From contig QIAU01000145.1 in NCBI GenBank assembly GCA_003225055.1, positions 43,010-107,009 of the forward strand: DNA of 64,000 nucleotides. Direction: 5' to 3'. Position 1 is the first letter of the stretch. Each line of letters starts with the position of its first letter. The translations under genes were made by a program, and so were the position numbers. A model generated the notes under the pieces. It did not search any database and was not told the origin of the DNA. It worked only from the letters and a program-made list of their open reading frames with translations. Source of the DNA: Acidobacteriota bacterium (GTDB lineage: Bacteria; Acidobacteriota; Terriglobia; Terriglobales; Acidobacteriaceae). Below are positions 18,487 to 28,029 of the stretch, in pieces.

Positions 18487-18545
18487 ACGGGGTGCCTTCA
18501 GCGATAACCTGGGTTTTGACCTCAGGCGCTCATTGTCAAGGCTCC

Positions 18546-18943
18546 CTAGGTGCCTGCGATTGAGCCTAATGAAAAATCGCGCCTTAGCGGATAGTCGACA
18601 ATCAGGGCCCGACCGTCCCCGCAGAGCCTTCACCCAAGGGCGAACATTCCTGGGCACGATCCCCACCACTCCCGGTCGCGCGATCTGCGTCACTCCGTCG
18701 TTGGTCATCTCCATTTCGCCCTCGATCACGTTCCAAACTTCTTCCTGAGGATGGCAGTGCTCGTGAACGGACGAGCCGCGCACGAACTCGTAGTGCGCAA
18801 AAGTCATGCTTGGCGAATGGAAATAGCGACCAGACCAGCCCGGCAAGCGCTCGATTACCTTCAGATTGCGTGTGTCGACAAAAGGCTTGCGACTCCTCTT
18901 CGGGAGGGGATTCTACCACCGGCGACTGGCCAGCAAACGGCAC
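18546..18943 (-). pseudogene. Cupin-domain protein with two frameshifts
   Basis: A single-domain cupin when three frames are joined. From a GTG at 18943 the first part reads VVESPPEEESQAF; the middle part reads VDTRNLKVIERLPGWSG, then HEHCHPQEEVWNVIEGEME (metal-binding motif 1) and PGVVGIVPRNVRPW (motif 2 region); the end reads RALIVDYPLRRDFSLG before a TAG. One base too many in the A-run 18880-18883 and one in the C-run 18617-18620 explain both breaks. It is either an inactivated gene or carries sequencing errors. Confidence 0.75.
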
Positions 18944-19093
18944 CCAGGAGGCCCTCTTGCCAATTCTTTCGAATCCCGCGCCCTATGCATCCAGCTAGCT
19001 TTCTCGTCGGACCGGGCCTCTATCTTCCGCATGCACGGAAATTTCTGTTCATTGGTAAACTAATGGGATCCTCGGAAAGCCACAAAACGCACT

Positions 19094-20506
19094 ATGGTGG
19101 GCGAGCGCACTTTATTCGAGAAGGTCTGGGACGGCCACGTAGTCTGCGAGCCGGCGGGCGGAAGTCCTCTCCTTTATATAGACCTCCATCTGGTGCACGA
19201 GGTGACTTCGCCGCAAGCATTCGATGGCCTGCGAGCTGCCGGGCGGCGTGTGCGTCAGCCGCATCGCACCGTGGCTACCGTGGATCACAATGTCCCGACC
19301 ACTCCGCGGGGTCTGCCCATCACTGATCCCATTGCCGCTCGCCAGATCGAAGCCCTGCAGCAAAACTGCAAAGAGTTCGGCATTCCCTTGTTCGACATGG
19401 ATTCACCCCAGCAGGGCATAGTCCACGTTATTGGGCCGGAGCTGGGCTTGACTCAGCCCGGCATGACGATCGTGTGCGGCGACAGTCATACCAGCACCCA
19501 CGGTGCTTTCGGCGCGCTGGCCTTTGGCGTGGGTACTTCCGAGGTCGAGCATGTTCTGGCGACTCAGTGCCTGCCCCAACGCAAGCCCAAGACCATGCTC
19601 ATCGATATTCAGGGCGCCCTGCCGGAAGGAGTCACGGCGAAAGATCTTATTCTCGGCATCATTGGGCAGATCGGGACCGATGGCGCTACCGGCCACGCGA
19701 TCGAGTATGCAGGCGAGGCGGTCCGTGCGCTCTCCATGGAGGGGCGCATGACGGTCTGCAACATGAGCATTGAGGCTGGTGCACGCGCCGGCATGGTCGC
19801 GCCCGACGAGACTACCTTTGCGTACATAAAAGGACGCCGTTTCGCCCCGCAAGACGATGATTGGGAGAAGGCGCTGGCTTACTGGCGTACGCTGCCGTCC
19901 GAGCTAGGAGCCCAGTACGACAAGGTGGTTAAGATCGATGCCTCCCAGCTCGCGCCTTTTGTGACCTGGGGCACAAATCCGGGCATGGTGGTGGCGGTCA
20001 CCGAGCGTGTGCCGGAATTGAATGGCTTCCACAACGATGCCGACCGGCACGCCGCTGAGCGCATGTTTGAATACATGGCGCTCGAGCCGGGTACCCGCGT
20101 GCAGGATATTTCTGTGGATCGCGTATTCATCGGTTCCTGCACCAACTCGCGTCTGGAAGACTTGCGCGCGGCCGCCCGGGTCGCCAAGGGATACAAAGTC
20201 AATTCCAAGGTGCGGGCCATGGTGGTTCCGGGATCGCAGGCTGTCAAGCACGCGGCCGAGCAGGAAGGCCTGCATAGGATCTTCCTGGAAGCCGGTTTTG
20301 AGTGGCGGGAGTCAGGATGTTCGATGTGCCTCGGTATGAACCCAGACATCCTTCAACCCGGCGAGCGCTGCGCTTCGACCAGCAATCGGAATTTTGAGGG
20401 ACGTCAGGGGCGAGGCGGGCGCACTCATTTAGTTAGTCCGATGATGGCGGCGGCAGCGGCCATTGCAGGACACTTCACCGATGTTCGGAATTGGCAGTTT
20501 CACTGA
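19094..20506 (+). CDS. leuC: 3-isopropylmalate dehydratase large subunit
   Basis: 470 residues. With LeuD it isomerises 2-isopropylmalate to 3-isopropylmalate in leucine synthesis. The three cysteine ligands of the 4Fe-4S cluster are present in IGSCTNSR and [10 protein letters not shown]. Other aconitase-family blocks are [19 protein letters not shown] and [11 protein letters not shown]. leuD follows by 91 bp; leuA and leuB are not in the window. The cluster-dependent enzyme presumably depends on the SUF operon at 40-46 kb. Confidence 0.97.
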   Translation: MVGERTLFEKVWDGHVVCEPAGGSPLLYIDLHLVHEVTSPQAFDGLRAAGRRVRQPHRTVATVDHNVPTTPRGLPITDPIAARQIEALQQNCKEFGIPLFDMDSPQQGIVHVIGPELGLTQPGMTIVCGDSHTSTHGAFGALAFGVGTSEVEHVLATQCLPQRKPKTMLIDIQGALPEGVTAKDLILGIIGQIGTDGATGHAIEYAGEAVRALSMEGRMTVCNMSIEAGARAGMVAPDETTFAYIKGRRFAPQDDDWEKALAYWRTLPSELGAQYDKVVKIDASQLAPFVTWGTNPGMVVAVTERVPELNGFHNDADRHAAERMFEYMALEPGTRVQDISVDRVFIGSCTNSRLEDLRAAARVAKGYKVNSKVRAMVVPGSQAVKHAAEQEGLHRIFLEAGFEWRESGCSMCLGMNPDILQPGERCASTSNRNFEGRQGRGGRTHLVSPMMAAAAAIAGHFTDVRNWQFH

Positions 20507-20564
20507 GGAAAATCAAAGCAGATTCCTCCCGGCTGAAGCCGCCTGGGAGTGAGGAGACGTCGAA

Positions 20565-20588
20565 TGCGCGGACAACAGTGTTCGCGCA
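20565..20588 (+). promoter_or_regulatory. Strong hairpin upstream of leuD start
   Basis: TGCGCGGACA (20565-20574) pairs with TGTTCGCGCA (20579-20588), a 10-bp stem with one G-U pair and a 4-base loop, ending 9 bases before the leuD ATG. No Shine-Dalgarno-like sequence lies between hairpin and ATG. Another weaker hairpin (CTCCCGGC-TGAA-GCC) sits at about 20526-20548. They may tune leuD translation relative to leuC. Confidence 0.45.
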
Positions 20589-20597
20589 CACAACACA

Positions 20598-21212
20598 ATG
20601 CACTCTTTTCGCGTACATACCGGCATAGTCGCTCCCCTGGATCGGGCTAACGTGGACACCGATCAGATCATCCCCAAACAGTTTCTGAAGCGCATCGAGC
20701 GAACTGGTTTTGGGGAGTTCCTCTTTTTCGATTGGCGACGCAAGAATGGCGGTGACGAGGACCCATCTTTTGTGCTCAACAAGCCCCGCTACAAAGGCGC
20801 CAGCATCCTGGTTGCTGGCAAAAACTTTGGCTGCGGATCTTCGCGCGAACATGCCGTGTGGGCTCTGGCTGATTTTGGTTTTCGCGCCGTGATTGCCCCA
20901 TCCTTCGCCGACATTTTCGCCAACAATAGCGTTAAGAATGGCTTTCTGACCGTCGTGCTGTCCGAGAACCAAGTCAACGAATTACTCCGGCGCGCGCGCG
21001 AGAGCAATGGTTATGAACTCACCGTTGATCTCGAACAACGCCAGGTGCGCGATGGGCAAGGTTTCCGGGCTGGGTTCCCAATCGACGATTTTATCCGGCA
21101 CTGCTTGCTGGAAGGCCTGGATGATATTGACCTGACGCTACAGCACGAAGCCGAAATCGGCGCTTACGAAGCGCGCCGCCCGATCCCCCGATCCCTCCGA
21201 CAGGCGTTCTAG
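20598..21212 (+). CDS. leuD: 3-isopropylmalate dehydratase small subunit
   Basis: 204 residues, the swivel domain partner of LeuC. Family blocks: [20 protein letters not shown] at the N-terminus, [29 protein letters not shown] (substrate loop [13 protein letters not shown]) and [16 protein letters not shown]. Normal length. It is read after leuC and likely shares its transcript. Confidence 0.96.
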   Translation: MHSFRVHTGIVAPLDRANVDTDQIIPKQFLKRIERTGFGEFLFFDWRRKNGGDEDPSFVLNKPRYKGASILVAGKNFGCGSSREHAVWALADFGFRAVIAPSFADIFANNSVKNGFLTVVLSENQVNELLRRARESNGYELTVDLEQRQVRDGQGFRAGFPIDDFIRHCLLEGLDDIDLTLQHEAEIGAYEARRPIPRSLRQAF

Positions 21213-21276
21213 ACGCGCGTCGTTTCCAACCTCCCCGCTTCTCTCCATTACAATGATCGCCCGGGAGGATTCCCTG

Positions 21277-23094
21277 ATGCGTCGAGCCCTGAAGATCCCC
21301 GCAATCATTCTGTTTCTAACCTCGTTCTTATTGGCGCAAGCGTCCAACCCGCCAACCATCGCCGATGTAGAAAAATTCTTAAAGGATGCCGAAGCCCGGC
21401 TCGACGACTTGTCCATCAAAGCCAGTCGAGCAGGCTGGGTCCAGGAAACTTACATAACCGACGACACCGAGGCCATGGCCGCTCTAGCGAACGAGAATTT
21501 CCTGGCTGCCGTGAGCGAACTTGCCGGGCAGGCCAAGCGCTTTGAAGCTATGCAATTGTCGCCGGAAATGGGGCGCAAACTCATGCTGCTGAAGCTGTCG
21601 GTGTCGGCACCGGCTCCGAGCGATCCCAAAGAGCGGGCGGAATTGGCACAACTCGGCACCTGGCTCGACGGAAGCTACGGTAAAGGCAAGTATTGCCCCA
21701 ACGTGGGGCCCTTCGCGGGGCAGTGCCTGGGACAGAACGACATGGAAAAGGCCATGGCGTCGACCAAAGACCCCGCCGTCCTGCTCGATCTGTGGCTTGG
21801 GTGGCACGCCATAGCTCCTCCTATGAAGGATCGCTATACGCGATTCGTTCAGCTGGCCAACAAGGGGGCAAACGAGATGGGGTTTGCGGACATGGGCGCG
21901 CTGTGGCGCTCCAGTTACGACATGCCGCCTGAGCAATTCGGCGCCGAACTCGACCGCCTGTGGCAGCAGGTGCGGCCTCTTTACCTAGCTTTGCACGCCT
22001 ATGTTCGCTCGCAGCTAGTGAAGAAATACGGTCCCGAGCTGGTTCCGCTCAACGGCCCGTTGCCCGCTCATCTGCTGGGCAACATCTGGGCGCAAGACTG
22101 GACCAATATCTACGACCTGCTCGACGTCCCCGGAAGGGGCAGTGGGGTGGACCTTACTCCCGCCCTGGAGCAAAACCATGTCGATGAGTTGCGGATGGTC
22201 CGCTACGGTGAGGCCTTCTTCACGTCTCTGGGATTCGATCCGCTGCCCAAGACGTTCTGGGAGCGCTCGCTCTTCAAGAAGCCGGCAGATCGCGACGTAG
22301 TCTGCCACGCCAGCGCCTGGGACATCGACAACCAGGAAGACCTTCGGCTCAAGATGTGCATCCGCGTTCGGGATGAGGATTTCCGGACTATCCACCATGA
22401 ACTGGGGCACAACGTGTACCAGCGTGCGTACCGTCAGCAGCCGGTCCTGTTCGAGGACAGCGCGAATGACGGCTTCCACGAGGCGATCGGCGACACCATC
22501 GCCCTTTCCATCACACCCGAGTACCTCAAGCAGATCGATATGATCACGCAGGTACCCGGGCCGGAAGGCGATCTGGGTCTGCTCATGCACAAGGCGCTGG
22601 AAAAAGTCGCGTTTCTGCCCTTCGGATTGCTCATTGATCAGTGGCGCTGGGGCGTCTTTTCCGGCCAGATCAAGCCGGAGAATTACAACCAGGCGTGGTG
22701 GGAGCTGAAAGAGAAATATCAAGGCGTCGCTCCGCCGGTAAAGCGCCGTGAGGCAGATTTTGATCCCGCGGCCAAGTATCACGTGCCAGCCAATATTCCC
22801 TATACACGGTACTTTCTGGCTTCTATCCTGCAGTTCCAGTTTCATCGGGGACTATGTCGGGCCATCGGTTATACCGGCCCGCTTCACCGCTGTTCCATTT
22901 ACAACAACAAAGTTGCCGGCCAACGCCTGAACAAGATGCTGCAGATGGGCAAGAGCAAGCCTTGGCCTGAGGAGTTATACGCTTTAACCGGGGAGCGCCA
23001 GATGGACGCAACCGCCATGCTCGACTATTTTGGCCCCCTGAAGAAGTGGCTCGACGAACAGAATGCCAAGAACGGAGTGAAGCCGGGATGGTAA
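21277..23094 (+). CDS. M2 family peptidyl-dipeptidase (ACE-like)
   Basis: 605 residues, a secreted or periplasmic zinc metallopeptidase of the angiotensin-converting-enzyme family that removes C-terminal dipeptides. Signal peptide MRRALKIPAIILFLTSFLLAQA. The zinc motif HHELGH lies in RTIHHELGHNVYQRAY, with the third ligand glutamate in FHEAIGDTIAL about 25 residues on. The C-terminal QFQFHRGLCRAIGY segment is also characteristic. I prefer the ATG at 21277, which has GGAGG 8 bases upstream and starts the signal peptide, over the ATG at 21253. Confidence 0.92.
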   Translation: MRRALKIPAIILFLTSFLLAQASNPPTIADVEKFLKDAEARLDDLSIKASRAGWVQETYITDDTEAMAALANENFLAAVSELAGQAKRFEAMQLSPEMGRKLMLLKLSVSAPAPSDPKERAELAQLGTWLDGSYGKGKYCPNVGPFAGQCLGQNDMEKAMASTKDPAVLLDLWLGWHAIAPPMKDRYTRFVQLANKGANEMGFADMGALWRSSYDMPPEQFGAELDRLWQQVRPLYLALHAYVRSQLVKKYGPELVPLNGPLPAHLLGNIWAQDWTNIYDLLDVPGRGSGVDLTPALEQNHVDELRMVRYGEAFFTSLGFDPLPKTFWERSLFKKPADRDVVCHASAWDIDNQEDLRLKMCIRVRDEDFRTIHHELGHNVYQRAYRQQPVLFEDSANDGFHEAIGDTIALSITPEYLKQIDMITQVPGPEGDLGLLMHKALEKVAFLPFGLLIDQWRWGVFSGQIKPENYNQAWWELKEKYQGVAPPVKRREADFDPAAKYHVPANIPYTRYFLASILQFQFHRGLCRAIGYTGPLHRCSIYNNKVAGQRLNKMLQMGKSKPWPEELYALTGERQMDATAMLDYFGPLKKWLDEQNAKNGVKPGW

Positions 23095-23253
23095 GCAGGG
23101 TAGCGGCAGCACCCGAAACGGACCGTGGCCAAGGCTTTCCCGAGCTCCCGAGCAGACCGGCGCGGCTTGGTCATTGACCATCCAGATAGCGGATGTTAGG
23201 CTCAGTTACGTCCATTAAAGCGTCCGATCAAATCCTCAAAGAAGGGGCAAGCA

Positions 23254-23487
23254 ATGGCGAATCTAGCTCGCGTATTGCACGAATTACAAAGACAAAGGCT
23301 GGGTAAGCAGGCTGAATTGAAACGTCTTGGTCAGGCTATCGCCGCTCTCGGTAAGCTTAAAGGGCAGCACTCTGGCTCAGGTGCGAAGGGCACGCGAAGA
23401 CTGTCGGTCGCTGCCAGAAAACGTATCATCGCCGCCCAGAAAACACGCTGGGCTAAGTGGAGAGCACAACAGAAAAAAGCGGCTTAG
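23254..23487 (+). CDS. Small basic protein with C-terminal KRIIAAQKTRWAKW motif
   Basis: 77 residues, very basic. An N-terminal helical segment (LARVLHELQRQRLGKQAELKRLGQAIAAL) is followed by a flexible GSGAKGTRR linker and a tail RKRIIAAQKTRWAKWRAQQKKAA. The layout (coiled helix, linker, AAQxxRWAKW tail) recalls small nucleoid-associated or histone-like proteins seen often in Acidobacteriota; the tail pattern is familiar but function is inferred only. A good terminator follows at once, so this is a monocistronic gene. Confidence 0.7.
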   Translation: MANLARVLHELQRQRLGKQAELKRLGQAIAALGKLKGQHSGSGAKGTRRLSVAARKRIIAAQKTRWAKWRAQQKKAA

Positions 23488-23516
23488 ATATTAAAGATAT
23501 AACCCAGGAATTCACG

Positions 23517-23549
23517 CCCACTCGAGCGTTTCCCGGGTGGGTTTTTTAT
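23517..23549 (+). terminator. Rho-independent terminator
   Basis: CCCAC (23517-23521) pairs with GTGGG (23537-23541); the stem extends through further pairs including a G-U (CCCACTCG against CCGGGTGGG). A T6 run follows directly at 23542-23547. It lies 30 bp after the small basic protein gene. Confidence 0.8.
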
Positions 23550-23677
23550 TTGCAGAATTGCAGCAGCAAATAATGCGCACAAATCCGCGCCTACTTTTGC
23601 CCTTCTATATCAAACGGTTAGACGATGTGACCCGGTTTAAACGACGAGAATAGCTGGCGGCCATTATTGTCGAGCCT

Positions 23678-24320
23678 ATGCTGGTTCAGTCGCCAATCGT
23701 GCGACTGGCGGTCACGCTGGTTCTCGTCGCAGGTGGCTTATCGGGCTGCGCTCGACGGGCGACCGCAGAATCGACGACAACTGATAACGGCTGTCGAGCG
23801 TGGCTACATCGATCTGAAACCCGGTTGGCTGTTGCGAGTCGTCACCCCGATTTTGAAATCTGGTGGATATCGCCTTCCTTCTCTGGAGAAGCCGAATGGA
23901 CCTTCCGGGGCACTTTCTGTCGGGCCCGACTTCATCGGGTACGAGGTCTCCCTATACCGAGTGAAAGCACGAAAATCGGCGCTTCACATCCAGTTCCGTT
24001 TCTGCCTACGCTATGTAAAAGGGGGGGGCAGCCCTGAATCGCGTCGATAGTTGGCTATTTTCGACTCGATTCCTGACGTTGGTTGCATCCGACTTCTCTA
24101 TCTCGTCCGAGCCAGCGACGCAGATCATAATCTGGCAGTGATTGGAGCGGACGATCCGCAAAAGCTAAGTACGATGACGGACCGGGTACAGAGCGATCCT
24201 GGAAACGGCTGTAGAACGGAAGCGTCCAGCTTCTGTGTCTGGGTTTCATTAGGCATCGCGGTCCAGTCGCAAGTACAACAGGTGATCCACGCCGTAAAAG
24301 AGTGCGTCCCTGCAGTATGA
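23678..24320 (+). pseudogene. Lipoprotein-like gene broken by frameshift and stop
   Basis: The first segment (from 23678) is a lipoprotein signal, MLVQSPIVRLAVTLVLVAGG LSGC. The frame then shifts near 23785 to one reading ITAVERGYIDLKPGWLLRVVTPILKSGGYRLP and VGPDFIGYEVSLYRVKA. After a G8 run at 24021-24028 and a TAG at 24048, the same frame continues CIRLLYLVRASDADHNLAV and CVWVSLGIAVQSQ. Joined, these look like one ~210-residue lipoprotein of unknown function that I recall in related genomes. It ends before tRNA-Ser. Confidence 0.6.
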
Positions 24321-24363
24321 GGCCAGTCTCTAGCTGCCTCACGTTTTCCCCCGTGCTATCCTC

Positions 24364-24399
24364 TGAGAAGTGCCAGTCGTGTGAGAAGTGCCAGTCGTG
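24364..24399. repeat. 18-bp tandem duplication
   Basis: TGAGAAGTGCCAGTCGTG occurs twice in direct succession, ending 6 bases before the tRNA-Ser gene. It lies within the presumed tRNA promoter/leader region. Confidence 0.85.
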
Positions 24400-24405
24400 C
24401 GAGTC

Positions 24406-24495
24406 GGAGAGGTGGCCGAGCGGTTGATGGCACCGGTCTTGAAAACCGGCATACCCGAAAGGGTATCGGGGGTTCGAATCCCTCCCTCTCCGCCA
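24406..24495 (+). tRNA. tRNA-Ser (anticodon UGA)
   Basis: Class II tRNA. The acceptor stem GGAGAGG (24406-24412) pairs with CCTCTCC (24485-24491), discriminator G, CCA encoded at 24493-24495. The D arm includes GCCGAGCGGTTGATGGC. The anticodon stem CCGGT/ACCGG holds the loop CTTGAAA, anticodon TGA. A long variable arm (TACCCGAAAGGGTA) and the T loop GGTTCGAATCC complete the serine pattern. Confidence 0.97.
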
Positions 24496-24525
24496 GAATC
24501 ATTCAACTCCCCTCAGCATAAGGAC

Positions 24526-24950
24526 TTACCAGTTCCCGCTTCCTCCGCTCAACATGCTCCGCTGCGTCAGAAGGGGAGCCAACCGTACTCCACCCACTTT
24601 TCTAAGCTCATCCTCGTCTCCCAGCACAAATACCTTTCGTCCTTTGAGCACGGCGGTCAAGAGATGATTCCCGCCCGCAAGTTTCGATTTGAATTCCGAG
24701 ATGGAATATACGGTTGGGTTGATAGGGCGGCCGATGTTTTTCTCGACTGTAGAGAGGCTCGAAAGTATCTCGTCAAGGGTGGCCTTCCCAACCACCAAAA
24801 GATCTACGTCGCTCGGCCCCCGTCTCTTCCTCACGGGCCACCGACCCATACACAAATGCCACAAGGATGCGCTTCGCTAAAGGGTGCAGCGCTGACCGCA
24901 AGACTCTGAAGATGCCAATGATCAACGTCCCTCCACACAGCAGCTTTGCT
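24526..24950 (-). pseudogene. MNT-type nucleotidyltransferase remnant
   Basis: One frame gives VLRSALHPLAKRILVAFVYGSVAREEETG, the next GPSDVDLLVVGKATLDEILS, NPTVYSISEFKSKLAGGNH and GRKVFVLGDEDEL. Joined, this is the GSx9DVD active-site motif of minimal nucleotidyltransferases, a fold found in MNT antitoxins and related proteins. The break fits one extra C in the run 24817-24821 (plus strand). The N-terminal DNA-binding half usual in this subgroup is missing. The remnant lies just downstream of tRNA-Ser, converging on it. Confidence 0.7.
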
Positions 24951-25049
24951 GGGTAGATCGCAAACGAGTCCAACGGGAATTTTGCGCTCCACGCGTTTGC
25001 CGCGCTGGCAGGGGGAGTAGATAGCATTGCCCGCAAGTCTTTTATCAGT

Positions 25050-27236
25050 TTAGTGTGCCAGTATTTGGATGCCATTGACTGGCGCGCGATATTGCGAGTC
25101 GGCCGACGCTCCGTGAATGGGAGCAAGACTGAAATTGTCACCCGTGCAGTTCACGAATTTGACATAATTGCCTCCCAAGCCGCTAGATGCCTGCATGAAG
25201 GTTCCCGTGAAATCCACTCCTCCAGGGTCCAAACCCGTAATCGTGCTGCCTTCGAACGCCTGCCCGTCACAACCATGGATCTGATTCTGATGCACGGTCG
25301 TCAGCCGGTAGTTCCCTACCCGCGATGCGGCTGCGCCCCCGTCGAAATAGACAACCACGTCGTATGTCTGAAAAGTCGCAGGCAATCCTGAAACCTGAAT
25401 AGTATTCGGTTGCACATTATTGTTATCGAGATAACCCTTCATCATGCGGTCATTACCTGGTTGATCAGGAATGTTGTTGAAATAGCTGTTCGGTGACGTC
25501 CAGACCAGCGAAGCGGTCGTCGATACGCCGTTCTGATCAAACAGATTGGTTAACTGGCCGGAATTGGAACTGCCCAGAGCTTGATTCCAGTTAGCCTGTG
25601 GGACTACCCCGGCCACTTCGCCCGGAGCCATCGGCGTCACTGCATAACTTACAAAGTTAACTGCAATTGAAGAAGAATAGGTCGACGGTTGAGCGGCATA
25701 GTTGATGGCCTGCACCGACACCAACTCAGAGCGCTTCTTGACTCCTGTCGATGTGACCGCCTCCGCTTGGACTATGTACCTGCCGGGAGCGACATTCTGC
25801 CAATTCACGCTGTAGGGTGGGGTAGTCGCTGTGCCGACAAGGTTACCGTTGGAATAGAAGTTGACTGCGGTCAACACGTCGCTGCTTCCGTTTCGCAGGG
25901 TGGCATCGGCGGTCAGCACGATTGGGGAGCCGGAAACCACCGTAGTCCCCGGCAAAGGCTGCGTGATCGTGACCGCAGGAGGATATGCAGTGGGTATCTG
26001 CGGACCCTGATTGGGTGCCATCACTGTCTGTAGGACGCTCAGAGTATTACCCGTCGGAGGCGGATTCAACTCTGACGGGATATTCGGGGCATTCCAGTAC
26101 GGGTCCAGAATCCCATAGGTTTCTTCTCCGCCGAATCTGCGACCTTGACCACTGGATTGTGTCCCATTCAGCGGCCAGTAGGACCAATCTAGGTCTGTGT
26201 TGTCGAGATAGGTCCGGAAGCTCTGGAACCAGAAGCCGCCGCTGCCGTCGCTCGGATTGCCGTCAGCGAGACAGCTTGAGCGGTCATGGCAGTTACCAAA
26301 CTCGCCAATCCATATTGGAGCCGTGTAGGGCATGTCGGGCGTCAGCAGGTAACCCCAGTGCTGGTTCCAGGCCTGTTCCAACTGCGCATAGGTTTGCGCC
26401 CCGTTGTGATCGAACGAGTAATCGTGCGCCGAATAGATCAGCCGGCCAGGCACATTCAATTGGATCGGAAGGTTGGCGGCTCCCGTTAGATCGAGAGCAT
26501 AATTCACCCCTTCGATAACAATCAGCAGGTTTCGGTTTACTGACAGAATCGCATTTCCACCGCGTTCTGCTGCGGCATGCCAATCGGTCGCTGGGTCTCC
26601 TCCCCAAGTTGCGTAGATGCGTGGCTCGTTGCGCAAGTCGGAGCCGATGACCTGGGGTACATCCTTGAAGTGCGCCACCATCCCTTTCCAGTCCGCGATC
26701 CAATTGGACTCCGGGTACTGGGCGTTGTACCAGAGTTCATTGCCGTCTTTGCTGCAACACCACTCGGCATTGCTGTTGTGGTTGTCTAGGATAATCAGCA
26801 GACCTTGCGATGCTATCTCACGGACGACCGCGTCAAAAACCTGCATCGCGCGCCTCCCTCGGAACTGAGGGTTGGCGGTTATAGCGTAATCTGGCACGAT
26901 CGGGTTGCTCTCGTACAACTCGTTTGACCAAGGCACCCGCACAGTATTAAAACCCATGCAGCGAATGTGGCGCCCGATAGCCGCAAGTGGTTCCAGTTGC
27001 AGTCCGGCCACGACGAAATCGGTGCTTTCGGCTCCGTACCACGATCCGCCTTCGAGCTTGAAGCGCCGGCCCTGGCGATCGACGATGTAGCGTCCGCGGG
27101 CCTGAAGAGGCAAAGCTGGCGAGGGCTGCTGGAATGCGCAGAAGTCGGAAGAGGCGGGCGATTGCACTGCGGCTTGGGCTTGCGCGAGGACTGGTGAAGT
27201 TAACGCACACCAGACGATAATCAGGATACTTCGCAT
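25050..27236 (-). CDS. Secreted GH5 cellulase with Ig-like and C-terminal beta domains
   Basis: 728 residues. Signal peptide about 1-20. The catalytic GH5 TIM barrel spans about 45-390: acid/base E204 in SDLRNEPR, nucleophile E312 in WIGEFGN, plus DNHNSN and the substrate tryptophans. A bacterial Ig-like domain follows (about 430-520, PPAVTITQPLPGTTVVSG to VQAEAVTSTGVKKRSELVSV), then a ~190-residue beta-sandwich (AVNFVSYAVTPMAPGEVAG to the end) of a type seen in secreted proteins of related bacteria, possibly carbohydrate-binding. The ATG has GGAGGAG upstream. Likely an endo-beta-1,4-glucanase acting outside the cell on plant glucan. Confidence 0.9.
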   Translation of the reverse strand: MRSILIIVWCALTSPVLAQAQAAVQSPASSDFCAFQQPSPALPLQARGRYIVDRQGRRFKLEGGSWYGAESTDFVVAGLQLEPLAAIGRHIRCMGFNTVRVPWSNELYESNPIVPDYAITANPQFRGRRAMQVFDAVVREIASQGLLIILDNHNSNAEWCCSKDGNELWYNAQYPESNWIADWKGMVAHFKDVPQVIGSDLRNEPRIYATWGGDPATDWHAAAERGGNAILSVNRNLLIVIEGVNYALDLTGAANLPIQLNVPGRLIYSAHDYSFDHNGAQTYAQLEQAWNQHWGYLLTPDMPYTAPIWIGEFGNCHDRSSCLADGNPSDGSGGFWFQSFRTYLDNTDLDWSYWPLNGTQSSGQGRRFGGEETYGILDPYWNAPNIPSELNPPPTGNTLSVLQTVMAPNQGPQIPTAYPPAVTITQPLPGTTVVSGSPIVLTADATLRNGSSDVLTAVNFYSNGNLVGTATTPPYSVNWQNVAPGRYIVQAEAVTSTGVKKRSELVSVQAINYAAQPSTYSSSIAVNFVSYAVTPMAPGEVAGVVPQANWNQALGSSNSGQLTNLFDQNGVSTTASLVWTSPNSYFNNIPDQPGNDRMMKGYLDNNNVQPNTIQVSGLPATFQTYDVVVYFDGGAAASRVGNYRLTTVHQNQIHGCDGQAFEGSTITGLDPGGVDFTGTFMQASSGLGGNYVKFVNCTGDNFSLAPIHGASADSQYRAPVNGIQILAH

Positions 27237-28029
27237 ATGAGAACTCCTCCGTCACCTAGGATGGGGATTGCGAGTTCGGGCCACTGTCAGAGTCCGGCAC
27301 TTGTTCCTCGCGTCGCTAGTCGAATACGTAGTGTCGGAGTCGCGTTCTGCCGGACGTACCCCCGCCACTTGCAGGGTCGTTCGATGATTGTTTCTCCGTA
27401 AGGGGATGCCCAGCTCTGCCTCGCCAACAGGAGCTAATTCTTTCCAACGTTATGGCCGGTCATGCTTCAGATGTGGCCGAGGTTGACTCTCCAGGTAATC
27501 GCAGGTCGAAAATTCGACGCTCAGGATGTACCAGTCGGACGCACCATCGAACACAAACTCGGGCGCACATGACATCGCGGGAGGGCTCGAGAAGACCGCT
27601 TTCCCTCCGGAAGCATCTTGCCCTGGAGTGACGTACACCGGAGCTGGAGCCGTCCAGCGCCAGCGATTCCGCTGCCGCTCCGTTGGGACGATGGCCGACG
27701 CGCCTCTTGGCATCGTCTATCCCGGAAAGCGGTGAAACCAATCGCAGATGGCATCACGCATGGGATCGCATGTGCCGCCCGGTATTCGAGTCGACTGAGC
27801 ACTTCCGCAAAGCGCTCGTCGTCCCTTCTGCCATCCTCGTAATGTGAATCCTACACTTCTGCTCTTTATGGCGGAGCGATTGCGATTCTCTGGATCCAGA
27901 TATCATCTCAGCTCATGGCCGGAACAGTGTACCGGAAATCGTTTGCGCGCATTATCCATGCCACTTAGCTCTTGGATTGCCGGGAAATAAGGCGGCCACT
28001 TTCAGACGTACCGCTCGGACTTCCCCAAA
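27237..28029. other. 793-bp region without a recognisable gene
   Basis: Holds the ribosome-binding site and presumably the promoter of the cellulase gene at its left edge. Overlapping open frames on both strands at about 27450-27840 (up to 93 codons) are arginine-rich, mutually exclusive and match no family I know. I see no repeat, RNA gene or terminator. Confidence 0.4.

Noticed and set aside
27450..27840. Overlapping small genes in the 27.5-27.8 kb gap
   Set aside because: Several mutually exclusive arginine-rich frames on both strands, no ribosome-binding site and no family resemblance.
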